Below, piece after piece: positions 46,528-57,565 of a DNA stretch of 64,000 bases (position 1 is the first letter of the stretch; every line of letters starts with the position of its first letter). Source of the DNA: Tibeticola sediminis. GTDB lineage: Bacteria > Pseudomonadota > Gammaproteobacteria > Burkholderiales > Burkholderiaceae_C. The position numbers were made by a program, and so were the translations under genes. Below the pieces are notes generated by a model. The model worked only from the letters and a program-made list of their open reading frames with translations. It was not told where the DNA came from and made no database searches. Location: positions 131,501 to 195,500 of the forward strand of contig NZ_RKQL01000004.1 of NCBI RefSeq assembly GCF_003843835.1, read 5' to 3'.

Positions 46528-48198
46528 TCAACGGAACTTGGGCAGGTGCAGCTTCGGCGGCACGCCCATGCGCACGTTGATGATCCATTGCTGCACGATC
46601 GAGAGCACGTTGTTGGTGAACCAATAGAGCACCAGGCCCGAGGGGAAGAAGAAGAACATGACGCTGAAGATCAGCGGCATGAACCACATCATCTTGGCCT
46701 GCATGGGGTCGGGCGGCGCAGGGTTGAGCGCCGTTTGCAACAGCGTGCTCGCCGTCATCAAGAGTGGCAGGATGAAATACGGATCGGGTGCCGAGAGGTC
46801 CTTGATCCACAGAATCCAGGGCGCGCCGCGCATTTCCACGCTCGAGAGCAACACCCAGTAGAGCGCGATGAACACCGGGATCTGGATCATGATCGGCAGG
46901 CAGCCGCCCATCGGATTGACCTTCTCCTCGCGGTAGATGCGCATCATCTCCTGCTGCATCTGCTGCGGATTGTCCTTGTAGCGCTCGCGCAGCTCCATGA
47001 TGCGCGGGTTGATCGACTTCATCTTCGCCATCGACGCATAGGCCTTGGCGTTGAGCCAGTAGAAGGCGATCTTGAGCAGCACCACGAGCGCCACAATCGA
47101 CCAGCCCCAGTTGCCCAGCACCGCATGGAGCTTGTCGAGCAGCCAGTAGAGCGGCTTGGCCAGTATCGTCAGCCAGCCATAGTCCTTGACCAGCTCGAGG
47201 CCCGGGGCCAACGCTTCGAGCACTTTTTCTTCCTGCGGACCGACGAACAACTGGGCCTGGGCCCGCGCGGAAGCGCCCGGCGCCAGCTCGGCCAGCGGCG
47301 TGATCATGCCCACCGCGTAGAGGTTGTCGCCGACCTTGCGGACGAAGTTCTCACGCGGCGTGCCGGCGGGCAGGATCCAGGCACTGGCGAAATAGTGCTG
47401 CACCATCGCCACATAGCCGTCCTTGGCCTCGCGGACGAAATCGGCTTTGCCTTTGGCGATCGCGTCGAAATCGATTTTTTGATACTTGCCCTGTTCCGTG
47501 TAGACCGCGGGCCCGGTGAACGTCGAGTAAAACTTCGATTCACCCTCGAGCTTGTTGCCGTCGCGCACGAGTTGCAGATAAACCTTGGGCGCCACGGCGG
47601 CCGAGCCGACGTTGAGCACCTCGTGCGTGACGTCGATCGCGTACGAACCGCGCCGCAGCCGGTAGGTCTTGACGAGTTGCACACCGTCCTTGGGGTCGGA
47701 CTCGAAGCGCAGCACCAGCTCATGGGCCCCATCGGCCAGCACCCGCTCGCCGCTGAAACGCATCGGCGTCTGGTGATTCGGCCCATGGGCGCCGACCAGG
47801 CCTGTCTGCGCCACGTAAACCCGCTCGGGGCTGAGTTCAAACAGCCGCTGCGGCCGGCTCGGGTCGGTGCGGTCGGGGTATTTCAAAAAGGCCGAGCCGA
47901 CGATCGAGCCGCCCTCGGTGTCGAAGCTCAGTTCGAGCACATCGGTGCGCACGTCGATACGCTCCCGCGGCGCGGTGCGCACCGCAGGCTCGGCCGCCGC
48001 GACCGCAGCAGCGGGCGTCGCCGAAGGCACCGGCACCGCGCCCGAAGCGGCCCCGGAAGCCGCACCCGAGGCCGCGGGGGTCGCGGGCGTGGGGAAAAAC
48101 GTCGCCTTCTGTCCGTTGTAGACCTGCCATTGGTCCCACAACATCACCATCGAAAAGCCAAAGACCACCCACAGGATGGCGCGCCGAATATCGTTCAT
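46528..48198 (-). CDS. yidC: membrane protein insertase YidC
   Basis: A 556-residue Oxa1/YidC insertase. The N-terminal helix (about 6-22) is followed by an Ala/Pro linker, the large periplasmic beta-sandwich (to about 340) and the conserved five-helix core with NPMGGCLPIMIQIPVFIALY. It integrates membrane proteins alone or with Sec. It is last in the rpmH-rnpA-yidD-yidC operon, with its start overlapping the yidD stop by 4 bp. mnmE, its usual next neighbour, is elsewhere in the window. Confidence 0.96.
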   Translation of the reverse strand: MNDIRRAILWVVFGFSMVMLWDQWQVYNGQKATFFPTPATPAASGAASGAASGAVPVPSATPAAAVAAAEPAVRTAPRERIDVRTDVLELSFDTEGGSIVGSAFLKYPDRTDPSRPQRLFELSPERVYVAQTGLVGAHGPNHQTPMRFSGERVLADGAHELVLRFESDPKDGVQLVKTYRLRRGSYAIDVTHEVLNVGSAAVAPKVYLQLVRDGNKLEGESKFYSTFTGPAVYTEQGKYQKIDFDAIAKGKADFVREAKDGYVAMVQHYFASAWILPAGTPRENFVRKVGDNLYAVGMITPLAELAPGASARAQAQLFVGPQEEKVLEALAPGLELVKDYGWLTILAKPLYWLLDKLHAVLGNWGWSIVALVVLLKIAFYWLNAKAYASMAKMKSINPRIMELRERYKDNPQQMQQEMMRIYREEKVNPMGGCLPIMIQIPVFIALYWVLLSSVEMRGAPWILWIKDLSAPDPYFILPLLMTASTLLQTALNPAPPDPMQAKMMWFMPLIFSVMFFFFPSGLVLYWFTNNVLSIVQQWIINVRMGVPPKLHLPKFR

Positions 48199-48575
48199 GA
48201 GCGTTTCGTTTCTCGCGGGGGATAGGGTTGTGGCACGACCGCGTCCGTTCGTGCCGAAGCGGCATCGCCCTCTGGACCCACCGAAACGGCGGACTCGGGC
48301 GAAATCAAGCGGGAAAATAGGCGCGGCGGCTCGGCGGGCACGGGGTCACAGCCGCCGGCACACCAAGGATGGCAGCGCAGCAGCCGCCGCGTCATGAGAT
48401 AGCTGCCCGTGAGCGCGCCGTGGCGCTCGATCGCCTCGAGCGCATAGCGCGAACAACTCGGCTCGAAGCGGCAGGCATTGCCCAGCCAAGGACTGAGCAT
48501 GAAGCGGTAGGCCCGAATCAGCCCCAGGAGCACGCGCTGGGGCAAGCGCTGGAGCGAACGCCAAGCGGTCGTCAT
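48195..48575 (-). CDS. yidD: membrane protein insertion efficiency factor YidD
   Basis: A 126-residue member of the YidD/DUF37 family. The core (1-80) contains IRAYRFMLSPWLGNACRFEPSCSRYALEAIERHG and RLLRCHPWCAGGCDPVP, with its conserved cysteines. A C-terminal extension of about 45 residues is longer than the usual 70-90 residue protein. It overlaps rnpA at its start and yidC at its end, both by 4 bp. Confidence 0.93.
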   Translation of the reverse strand: MTTAWRSLQRLPQRVLLGLIRAYRFMLSPWLGNACRFEPSCSRYALEAIERHGALTGSYLMTRRLLRCHPWCAGGCDPVPAEPPRLFSRLISPESAVSVGPEGDAASARTDAVVPQPYPPRETKRS

Positions 48576-49012
48576 GAGGGCTGGCCTCCTGCAGCGGCTG
48601 CGCGGTGCAGCGCCAGACGCAGCAAGGCTTCGAGTTCGCTGCGCACGGCGCGCCGCAGCGGCTCGGAGGTCGCGCTCTCGAAAACTTTGGGGTCGAACGG
48701 TGCGCATAAGCGCAAGACATAAGCACCGGCCGGCGCCAGCGGCAGCGCACGTTCGCCGAGCTCGAGCATCTGCCGTCGGATCGCGTTGCGCGTCACCGCG
48801 CGGCGCGCCCAGCGCTTGGGCACGACCGCGCCCAAGGCATGACCTTGCGCGGCGTCGAGCCGGTGCAGTGCGAAATGGGCGCTGCGCACCCACACACCGG
48901 CCGCCAAAACCTGCTGGAACTGCGCACGGGTTTTGAGCCGTCCGACCGATGCGGACCGCGTCGGGCCATGCATCGGGGGCTCATCGACCGCAGCCGGCTG
49001 AGCGACGCGCAC
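48572..49012 (-). CDS. rnpA: ribonuclease P protein component
   Basis: A 146-residue basic protein partner of RNase P RNA. The family region is GRLKTRAQFQQVLAAGVWVRS (about 24-44) and VVPKRWARRAVTRNAIRRQMLE, the RNA-binding motif. The start shown is GTG 49012, with an in-frame ATG 39 bp later; the true N-terminus is uncertain. It lies between rpmH (25 bp upstream) and yidD. Confidence 0.92.
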   Translation of the reverse strand: MRVAQPAAVDEPPMHGPTRSASVGRLKTRAQFQQVLAAGVWVRSAHFALHRLDAAQGHALGAVVPKRWARRAVTRNAIRRQMLELGERALPLAPAGAYVLRLCAPFDPKVFESATSEPLRRAVRSELEALLRLALHRAAAAGGQPS

Positions 49013-49037
49013 GGCGCAACGGACGATCGGGGGTGAC

Positions 49038-49172
49038 TCAGACGGCGAGGCGCTTGCGACCTTTGGCGCGGCGCGCCTTGATCACGGCACGGCCACCGCG
49101 GGTCTTCATGCGAACGAGAAAACCATGGGTCCGCGCGCGACGCGTTTTCGATGGCTGATAGGTGCGTTTCAT
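49038..49172 (-). CDS. rpmH: 50S ribosomal protein L34
   Basis: A 44-residue gene. The product begins [20 protein letters not shown] and continues [20 protein letters not shown], ending RLAV, an exact match to the L34 pattern. It heads the rpmH-rnpA-yidD-yidC operon and is divergent from dnaA across the putative origin. Confidence 0.97.
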   Translation of the reverse strand: MKRTYQPSKTRRARTHGFLVRMKTRGGRAVIKARRAKGRKRLAV

Positions 49173-49365
49173 GGGGGTATCCTCGACGGGAAAACGTAGG
49201 GCAAAACAAACCCGGGCGACGAAAGTCGCTCAGGGAAAACGCGCGATTATCGCAAAATTCGGCCAAGCCGCCTCAAACCGGGGGCCTGAGGGTTTTCTCG
49301 GGCGATGTGGACAAGCGCTGCGTAGACTAGAATCCGCAGCCCTCGCGATCCGATTTATCCACAAC
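49173..49365. other. putative replication origin (oriC) and divergent promoter region
   Basis: The 193 bp between rpmH and dnaA carry a consensus DnaA box TTATCCACA at 49355-49363, three bases before the dnaA ATG. A second box in reverse lies at 49306-49314 (TGTGGACAA). A weaker TTATCGCAA near 49246 sits in the most AT-rich part. The position between rpmH and dnaA is the standard origin site. The region is short, and further boxes may lie elsewhere; GC-skew analysis was not possible by eye. Confidence 0.6.
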
Positions 49366-50781
49366 ATGCCCACCGCCCCCGCCTCCGCTTTGCTGCCTGA
49401 CGGCTCGTCACCGATGGGGGCGCCTGACCTGTGGCAGGAGTGCCTGGAGCGCATGGCCCAGGAGCTGCCCGAGCCGCAGTTCAACACCTGGATCAAGCCG
49501 CTCGGGGCGCAGGTCAGTGAGGATTTTTCCAAGGTCACGGTGTTCGTGGCCAACCGCTTCAAACTCGACTGGATCCGCGCCCAGTATGCGCAGCGCATCG
49601 CGCAAGTGCTGAGCGAGATTTACGGCCAGTCGGTGCATCTGGAGTTAGCGATCACTCCGCGTGAAGCTCCCGCGAAATCAAGCCTGGTGCAGCGCGAAGC
49701 GCCGCCGGCGCCCAGCGCAGAGGCCACGGCGGAGCCGGTGCCCGAGCCGCGCGCGGCGGCGCGCCACCGGCTCAATCCGTTGCTGACATTCGACACCTTG
49801 GTCGAGGGTTCGGCCAACCGCATGGCGCGTGCGGCGGCGCTGCATGTCGCGACCATGCCAGGCCAGATGTACAACCCGCTGTTCATCTACGGCGGCGTCG
49901 GTCTGGGCAAGACGCATTTGGTGCATGCGGTGGGCAACCGGCTGCTGGCCGACCGGCCCGAGGCCAAAGTTCTCTACATCCACGCCGAGCAGTTCGTCTC
50001 GGATGTGGTCAAGGCCTATCAACGCAAGACCTTCGACGAGTTCAAGGAGCGCTACCACTCGCTGGATTTGCTCTTGATCGACGATGTGCAGTTCTTCGCC
50101 AACAAGGACCGGACGCAGGAGGAGTTCTTCAATGCGTTCGAGGCCCTGCTGGCCAAGAAAAGCCACATCGTCATGACCAGCGACACCTATCCCAAGGGAC
50201 TGACCGACATCCACGAGCGGCTGGTCTCGCGCTTCGACGCCGGGTTGACGGTGGCGATCGAGCCGCCCGAGCTCGAAATGCGGGTGGCGATCCTGATCAA
50301 CAAGGCGCGCGCCGAAGGCAGCGAAATGCCCGAGGACGTGGCGTTCTTCATTGCCAAGAACGTGCGCTCGAACGTGCGCGAACTCGAAGGCGCGCTGCGC
50401 AAGGTGCTGGCCTACAGCCGCTTCAACCAGAAGGAAATCTCGATTCAGCTCGCGCGCGATGCGCTCAAGGATCTGCTGTCGATTCAAAACCGGCAGATCA
50501 GCGTCGAGAACATTCAAAAAACGGTGGCCGACTTCTACAAAATCAAGGTCGCCGACATGTACAGCAAGAAGCGCCCGGCGAGCATCGCGCGGCCACGGCA
50601 GATCGCGATGTATCTGGCCAAGGAGCTGACGCAAAAGAGCCTGCCCGAGATCGGCGAGCTCTTTGGCGGCCGCGACCACACCACGGTGCTGCATGCGGTG
50701 CGCAAGATCGCCGCCGAGCGCCAGCAACTGAGTGAGCTCAACCAACAACTGCACGTGCTCGAGCAGACGCTCAAGGGATGA
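49366..50781 (+). CDS. dnaA: chromosomal replication initiator protein DnaA
   Basis: A 471-residue initiator. Domain I (1-80) has [22 protein letters not shown], and a short linker follows. The AAA+ domain contains Walker A GVGLGKTH near 177-184 and Walker [22 protein letters not shown]. The C-terminal DNA-binding domain ends with the signature [15 protein letters not shown]. The ATG lies just after a DnaA box, consistent with autoregulation. Confidence 0.97.
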   Translation: MPTAPASALLPDGSSPMGAPDLWQECLERMAQELPEPQFNTWIKPLGAQVSEDFSKVTVFVANRFKLDWIRAQYAQRIAQVLSEIYGQSVHLELAITPREAPAKSSLVQREAPPAPSAEATAEPVPEPRAAARHRLNPLLTFDTLVEGSANRMARAAALHVATMPGQMYNPLFIYGGVGLGKTHLVHAVGNRLLADRPEAKVLYIHAEQFVSDVVKAYQRKTFDEFKERYHSLDLLLIDDVQFFANKDRTQEEFFNAFEALLAKKSHIVMTSDTYPKGLTDIHERLVSRFDAGLTVAIEPPELEMRVAILINKARAEGSEMPEDVAFFIAKNVRSNVRELEGALRKVLAYSRFNQKEISIQLARDALKDLLSIQNRQISVENIQKTVADFYKIKVADMYSKKRPASIARPRQIAMYLAKELTQKSLPEIGELFGGRDHTTVLHAVRKIAAERQQLSELNQQLHVLEQTLKG

Positions 50782-50809
50782 CGGCGGCGTGACGGGAGCC
50801 GTGGCCGAA

Positions 50810-50822
50810 GGCAACGCTGAAT
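50810..50822 (+). repeat. family B terminal fragment B9 between dnaA and dnaN
   Basis: GGCAACGCTGAAT matches the left terminal repeat of family B, 29 bp after the dnaA stop. Nothing else of the element remains, so it may be chance. The following TTGACG could be a -35 element for dnaN. Confidence 0.35.
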
Positions 50823-50907
50823 TGACGGAAAATGCGGCTTGGGTTTGCCCCTGCGCCCCCGTGCGGCCCCGAGACGGCTGCGGCGCCGACTCCAACCAGA
50901 GGAAGAC

Positions 50908-52026
50908 ATGATCGTATTGAAAGCGCGGCAAGATGCCGTCCTGGCCGCTCTGCAGGCCGTCTCCGGCATCGTCGAGCGGCGACACACGCTACCCATCCTC
51001 GCCAATGTGCTCATACGCAAAAACGGCGGCGAAGTCGAGCTGACGACGAGCGACCTCGAAATCCAGATCCGCACCCACGCCGAACTTGGGGGCGACCCCG
51101 GCCCCTACGCGACGACGGTGGGTGCGCGCAAGCTCATCGACATCCTGCGCACGCTGCCGGCCGATCAGACGGTGAGCCTCGAATCGCAGCAGGCCAAGCT
51201 GATCCTCAAGGCGGGCAAAAGCAAGTTCACGCTGCAAACGCTGGCGGCAGAAGACTTCCCGCTGGTGCAGGAGTCGCCGACCTTCGGGCCGGCCTTCGAG
51301 GTCCCGCAAGGCACGCTCAAGAAGCTGCTTGCCGAGGTGAGCTTTGCGATGGCGGTGCATGACATTCGCTACTACCTCAACGGCATTTTGTTCGTCGCCG
51401 AAGGCAGCAAGCTCGCGCTGGTCGCCACCGACGGGCACCGGCTGGCCTACTCGGCGGCCACGCTCGCGAACGAGGTGCCGCGTCAGGAAGTGATCCTGCC
51501 GCGCAAGACCGTGACCGAGTTGCAGCGGCTGCTGTCCGACGCGACCGGCGAGACGCCGCCCATGCTGCGCATGCAGTTCGCGAACAACCAGGCGAAGTTC
51601 AGCTTCGGCGCGCTCGAATTCGTCAGCAAACTCGTCGAGGGCAAGTTCCCGGACTACAACCGCGTGATACCGCGCAACCATCGCAATGGCTTCACGATCG
51701 GCCGCACCGCGCTGCTCGCCAGCCTGCAGCGCGCGGCCATCCTCACCAGCGACAAGTTCAAGGGGGTGCGGCTCAACATCGAGCCGGGCGTGCTGCGCGT
51801 GGCCGCAACGAATGCCGAGCAGGAAGAGGCCGTGGACGAGCTCGACATCGACTACGGCGGCGAGGCGATCGAGATCGGCTTCAACGTCACCTACCTCATC
51901 GACGTGCTGCAGAACATGAGCCAGGACCTGGTGCGTTTCGAGCTGCAGGACGGCAACAGCTCGGCGCTGATCACCCTTCCCGACCACCCCGATTTCAAAT
52001 ACGTGGTGATGCCCATGCGCATCTGA
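50908..52026 (+). CDS. dnaN: DNA polymerase III subunit beta (sliding clamp)
   Basis: A 372-residue three-domain clamp of normal length. Landmarks are MIVLKARQDAVLAALQAVSG, ATDGHRLAYSAA and the C-terminal DHPDFKYVVMPMRI that forms part of the binding pocket. It follows dnaA by 126 bp and is followed by a terminator-like hairpin before gyrB. Confidence 0.97.
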   Translation: MIVLKARQDAVLAALQAVSGIVERRHTLPILANVLIRKNGGEVELTTSDLEIQIRTHAELGGDPGPYATTVGARKLIDILRTLPADQTVSLESQQAKLILKAGKSKFTLQTLAAEDFPLVQESPTFGPAFEVPQGTLKKLLAEVSFAMAVHDIRYYLNGILFVAEGSKLALVATDGHRLAYSAATLANEVPRQEVILPRKTVTELQRLLSDATGETPPMLRMQFANNQAKFSFGALEFVSKLVEGKFPDYNRVIPRNHRNGFTIGRTALLASLQRAAILTSDKFKGVRLNIEPGVLRVAATNAEQEEAVDELDIDYGGEAIEIGFNVTYLIDVLQNMSQDLVRFELQDGNSSALITLPDHPDFKYVVMPMRI

Positions 52027-52045
52027 GATGCAGCGAAAAAGATAG

Positions 52046-54745
<2,700 letters not shown>

Positions 54746-54779
54746 GCGCCCGAGATAAGCTACCTCGCGTTTCAGTCAG

Positions 54780-55014
54780 CCTAAATCCGGCAGTTGGGCG
54801 CGCCTGGGCGGGTCGTCATCGGGCGCGCGGGCAAGGCGCAAACCACAGCCATGGCGACTGCCATGGCGAGGATTTGCAACGCCGCCCCCGCGCCCGAGGG
54901 CGGCTCGAACGGGTGCGCAGCGCTCAGCCAAGCGGTGAACGGCTTTTGCACCAAAAACGGTCGAAACATCAACACCTTGCATTCAGCTCAAAGCGATCAA
55001 CTGCCGGATTTAGG
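54780..55014 (+). mobile_element. family A element copy A4 (235 bp) after gyrB
   Basis: Perfect 17-bp terminal repeats CCTAAATCCGGCAGTTG and CAACTGCCGGATTTAGG, flanked by the exact 5-bp duplication GTCAG (54775-54779 and 55015-55019). The hairpin core is at about 54835-54882. It fills most of the 353 bp between gyrB and the HMA-like gene. The rest of that gap holds remnant B8 and no gene I can see. Confidence 0.93.
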
Positions 55015-55019
55015 GTCAG

Positions 55020-55036
55020 GGCAACGCTGAACAACC
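55020..55036 (+). repeat. family B left-end remnant B8 abutting element A4
   Basis: GGCAACGCTGAACAA, the left terminal repeat of family B, starts immediately after the target duplication of A4. The rest of the element is missing. Confidence 0.55.
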
Positions 55037-55098
55037 AGCGCAGAAACGCAAGCTCCGCGCCGTCCCTCGGCAAGCTTGTATGAGTCATCGAGGCCCCC

Positions 55099-55308
55099 TT
55101 ACGCCACCCATGCCTCATACCCCGCCTCCGCCAGCGCAGCGAGGATGTCTTCGGGGGCGATCATCGCGGTGTGCTGGACCCAGGCGGTTTGGGTGACGAG
55201 GTCGACTTCGGCTTGCGCGACGCAGGGCAGGTCTTGCAGTTCGAACATCACGGCATCGGCGTCGGCCTGGGTTTGCAGGGCAGGGATGCGGAAGGTGGTT
55301 TCGGGCAT
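55099..55308 (-). CDS. heavy-metal-associated-like small protein lacking the CxxC motif
   Basis: A 69-residue protein with the beta-alpha-beta-beta-alpha-beta spacing of an HMA domain: FRIPALQTQADADAVMFELQ, then VAQAEVDLVTQTAWVQHTA and PEDILAALAEAGYEA. The metal-binding loop that should read M-x-C-x-x-C has no cysteine (IPALQTQADA). It may bind something other than copper, or act as a structural relic. ATG 55308 is right before the first strand. It lies 47 bp downstream of the HIT gene on the same strand. Confidence 0.6.
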   Translation of the reverse strand: MPETTFRIPALQTQADADAVMFELQDLPCVAQAEVDLVTQTAWVQHTAMIAPEDILAALAEAGYEAWVA

Positions 55309-55355
55309 GGTCGGTCGGGATCGAAAGGCTTTGTTCTGGCCATAGGGCTCGCGGT

Positions 55356-55823
55356 TCACGGCCCGCGCCAATACACCGCGCGCTCGGGCAGCACCCAGCG
55401 CAGGCCGCCGCGGGGGTCGGGCACGTCGCCGTGGTGGCGCGGGATGAGGTGCATATGCAGGTGCGGCACGGTCTGACCGGCGGCGGCGCCGTCGTTGATG
55501 CCGAGGTTGAAGCCGTCCGCGCCGTGTTGCGCGAGCACGAGGGCGCGGGCTTCGTCGATGAGCGCGATCAGATCGGCGCGTTCGGCCTCGGTGGCGTCGA
55601 ACCAGGATGCGATGTGCCGCCGCGGCACGGCGAGGGCGTGGCCGGGATGCAGCGGGTGCGCGTCCCACAGCAGCAGCGCGTGCGGGCGCGCCCGCACGAT
55701 GCGCTCGGGGGCGACGGCGCAAAAGGGGCAGGCGGAGGCTGCGGGCGATGGGGGCGCCTCGGCCGAGGCGGGAACGCCTATCGGCGCCGCCAATTCAGCC
55801 TCTTTTTGCGGGTTTGCCGGCAT
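55356..55823 (-). CDS. HIT family protein
   Basis: A 155-residue histidine-triad hydrolase or transferase. The active site is HLHMHLIPRHHGD (H-x-H-x-H-x-x pattern, near 120-132), and the N-terminal CPFC (about 35-38) is common in the family. The substrate is probably a nucleotide-phosphoramidate or dinucleotide. The apparent ATG 55823 and the first residues (MPANPQKEAEL) come from family D repeat D1, so the ancestral start may have been further in. Element A5 sits directly upstream. Confidence 0.82.
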   Translation of the reverse strand: MPANPQKEAELAAPIGVPASAEAPPSPAASACPFCAVAPERIVRARPHALLLWDAHPLHPGHALAVPRRHIASWFDATEAERADLIALIDEARALVLAQHGADGFNLGINDGAAAGQTVPHLHMHLIPRHHGDVPDPRGGLRWVLPERAVYWRGP

Positions 55824-55854
55824 GAAATGGACCTCGAGCGCTATTGTTTTTGAA
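55801..55854 (-). repeat. family D repeat D1 at the start of the HIT gene
   Basis: Contains GGTTTGCCGGCATGAAATGG and ends GCTATTGTTTTTGAA. It provides the ATG and first codons of the HIT gene. The TTGAA at its end is the target duplicated by element A5, so A5 is nested at the edge of this repeat. Confidence 0.7.
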
Positions 55855-56089
55855 CCTAAATCCGGCAGTTGGGCGCGCCCGAGCGGGCCGTCATCGGACG
55901 CGCGGGCAAGGCGCAAACCACGGCCATGGCGGGCGCCATGGCGAGGATTTGCAACGCCGCCCCCGGGCCCGAGGGCGGCTCGAACGGGTGTGCAGCGCTC
56001 ACCCAAGCGGTGAAGGGCCTGCGCACCGAAAATGGTTGAAACATCAACACCTTGCTTTTCGCGAGTAGCGGTCAACTGCCGGATTTAGG
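55855..56089 (+). mobile_element. family A element copy A5 (235 bp)
   Basis: Perfect 17-bp terminal inverted repeats, exact 5-bp duplication TTGAA (55850-55854 and 56090-56094), and the same length and orientation as A4. About 18 differences from A4 can be counted over the first 200 bases, so the copies are of different ages. It occupies the gap between the HIT and HDOD genes. Confidence 0.93.
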
Positions 56090-56107
56090 TTGAATTCTCA
56101 CAACCCA

Positions 56108-57553
56108 TCAGCCCGACGCGCTCTTGGGCAGCGCGCGGATCACCACGTCGGCCTGCAGCGCGAAGGACCGGAAGGCTTCGGCCATTTCTTCGTCGAGGCG
56201 GCGCCGCGACGGCTGGTTGTCGGCGTAGATGAAACCGATGACCTTGCCGTCGACGGTCAAGGCGGCAAGCAGGCCGTCGGCCGACTGGCTGCAACTTCGC
56301 ACGGCCACGGGCGGCGGGCGCGCATCGTCGAAGTGATGGATGGCACCGGGCTGCAGCAGGGCCGTGACCGCGGGGCCGGCCGCCATCTGCCATTGCGTGC
56401 GCCAGTCACCGAGCGACCGGCCCACGGCCATGCGCGCCTGCAGCCGGTCGCGTTGCGGGGTGTAGAGACACAGCACGGCGCGGTCGAAGCCGGCGGCCCG
56501 GTGCAAGCCTTCGAGGCAGGCATCGAACACCAGCGGCAGGTCTTGGCGCTGGCTGGCGAGCGTGGTCATCTCGGTGAGCACGCGTGTGACGTCCCGCCAG
56601 ACGATGACCGTGGGCTCGGACGGCGCAGCGACCTCGGCCTCAGGGGGCTCAGGCCGGGCAGGCTCGGGCGGCGCGATGGGGATGAGTTGGGCGACCTCGG
56701 GCGTACCCATCGCGACGGCCAGCGCGCGGCCCTCTTCGGCGTTGTGTTCGAGGCAGCGGCGCGTGTCCTCCTCGTTGGCATCGAATTCCGCTGCCACCGC
56801 GGCCACCGCACGCCGGGCCGCGGCGCTGTCCCAACCAGCCTGCACCGCAGCCTCGATCTGCTGGGCGAGTTCGACCGGATGGCTGGGCGTCGTGAAGTGG
56901 CTCAAGCCCCATTCGTCGAGCAAAAAGTCGCCCAAACGGCGCAGGCTGGTGCCCAGGACTTCGACCTCGGCTCTTTCGGCGGGCAGGCCGCGCGCCAGCG
57001 CCTGCTCGAGGCGCTCGGCACACAGGCCGCCGAACGACCAAAAGGCGAGTTCGCCAACGGCGGCGAGCATGGCCTCGGTGGCGCGCTGCTCGGCGCGCTC
57101 GCGGTCATGGCTCATGCGGTACTCGATGTCGCGCGCCTGAACGGCGATGTGCAGGGCGCGGGCCAGCGCGCGCTGCAGCCGTGGGCGATGGCGCGCGGGG
57201 CCGTCGCCGAGCGTTTCGAACACCAAGGCCGACACGGCCAGCGTCCGGACGCCGTTGATGCCGAGCACCGCGACCGCCCGGCTGACGGTCGACACCTTGG
57301 ACAAGCCGAGGTAAGCCGCATTGGCTGCACGCACCACGCGCGCGGTGAGGCCGGGGTCATGCAGGATGGTTTCAGCGACCTGGTGACCCGAAGCCGTGCG
57401 GCTGCTGGTGACGCGCAACAGCTCCTGCAAGACGAGTCCGAACGAGGGCAACTCCTGCTGCGCCATGTGCGCGGCCAATTCGGCCGCCGAACACGACGGA
57501 ATCGCCGTGCCGGAAGCCACGGGCGTCGCGGATGCCGGCGGAGGTGTGCTCAT
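56108..57553 (-). CDS. HDOD domain protein with C-terminal GAF domain
   Basis: A 481-residue signalling protein. The HDOD domain spans about 30-250: LPSFGLVLQELLRVTSS, ILHDPGLTARVVRAANAAYL, STVSRAVAVLGINGVRTLAV. An acidic Pro-rich linker (about 275-310) leads to a GAF-like domain (about 325-475) with FDRAVLCLYTPQRDRLQARM and VIGFIYADNQ. HDOD proteins link c-di-GMP or two-component signalling to motility and related outputs; no partner is nearby. It shares its strand with the NYN gene 12 bp upstream, suggesting an operon. Confidence 0.83.
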   Translation of the reverse strand: MSTPPPASATPVASGTAIPSCSAAELAAHMAQQELPSFGLVLQELLRVTSSRTASGHQVAETILHDPGLTARVVRAANAAYLGLSKVSTVSRAVAVLGINGVRTLAVSALVFETLGDGPARHRPRLQRALARALHIAVQARDIEYRMSHDRERAEQRATEAMLAAVGELAFWSFGGLCAERLEQALARGLPAERAEVEVLGTSLRRLGDFLLDEWGLSHFTTPSHPVELAQQIEAAVQAGWDSAAARRAVAAVAAEFDANEEDTRRCLEHNAEEGRALAVAMGTPEVAQLIPIAPPEPARPEPPEAEVAAPSEPTVIVWRDVTRVLTEMTTLASQRQDLPLVFDACLEGLHRAAGFDRAVLCLYTPQRDRLQARMAVGRSLGDWRTQWQMAAGPAVTALLQPGAIHHFDDARPPPVAVRSCSQSADGLLAALTVDGKVIGFIYADNQPSRRRLDEEMAEAFRSFALQADVVIRALPKSASG

Positions 57554-57565
57554 GGGGGCTGGCTT

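Noticed and set aside
46480-48225. A 581-codon plus-strand frame opposite yidC
   Set aside because: It mirrors the yidC coding frame, has the composition of a GC-rich shadow, and lacks a ribosome-binding site.
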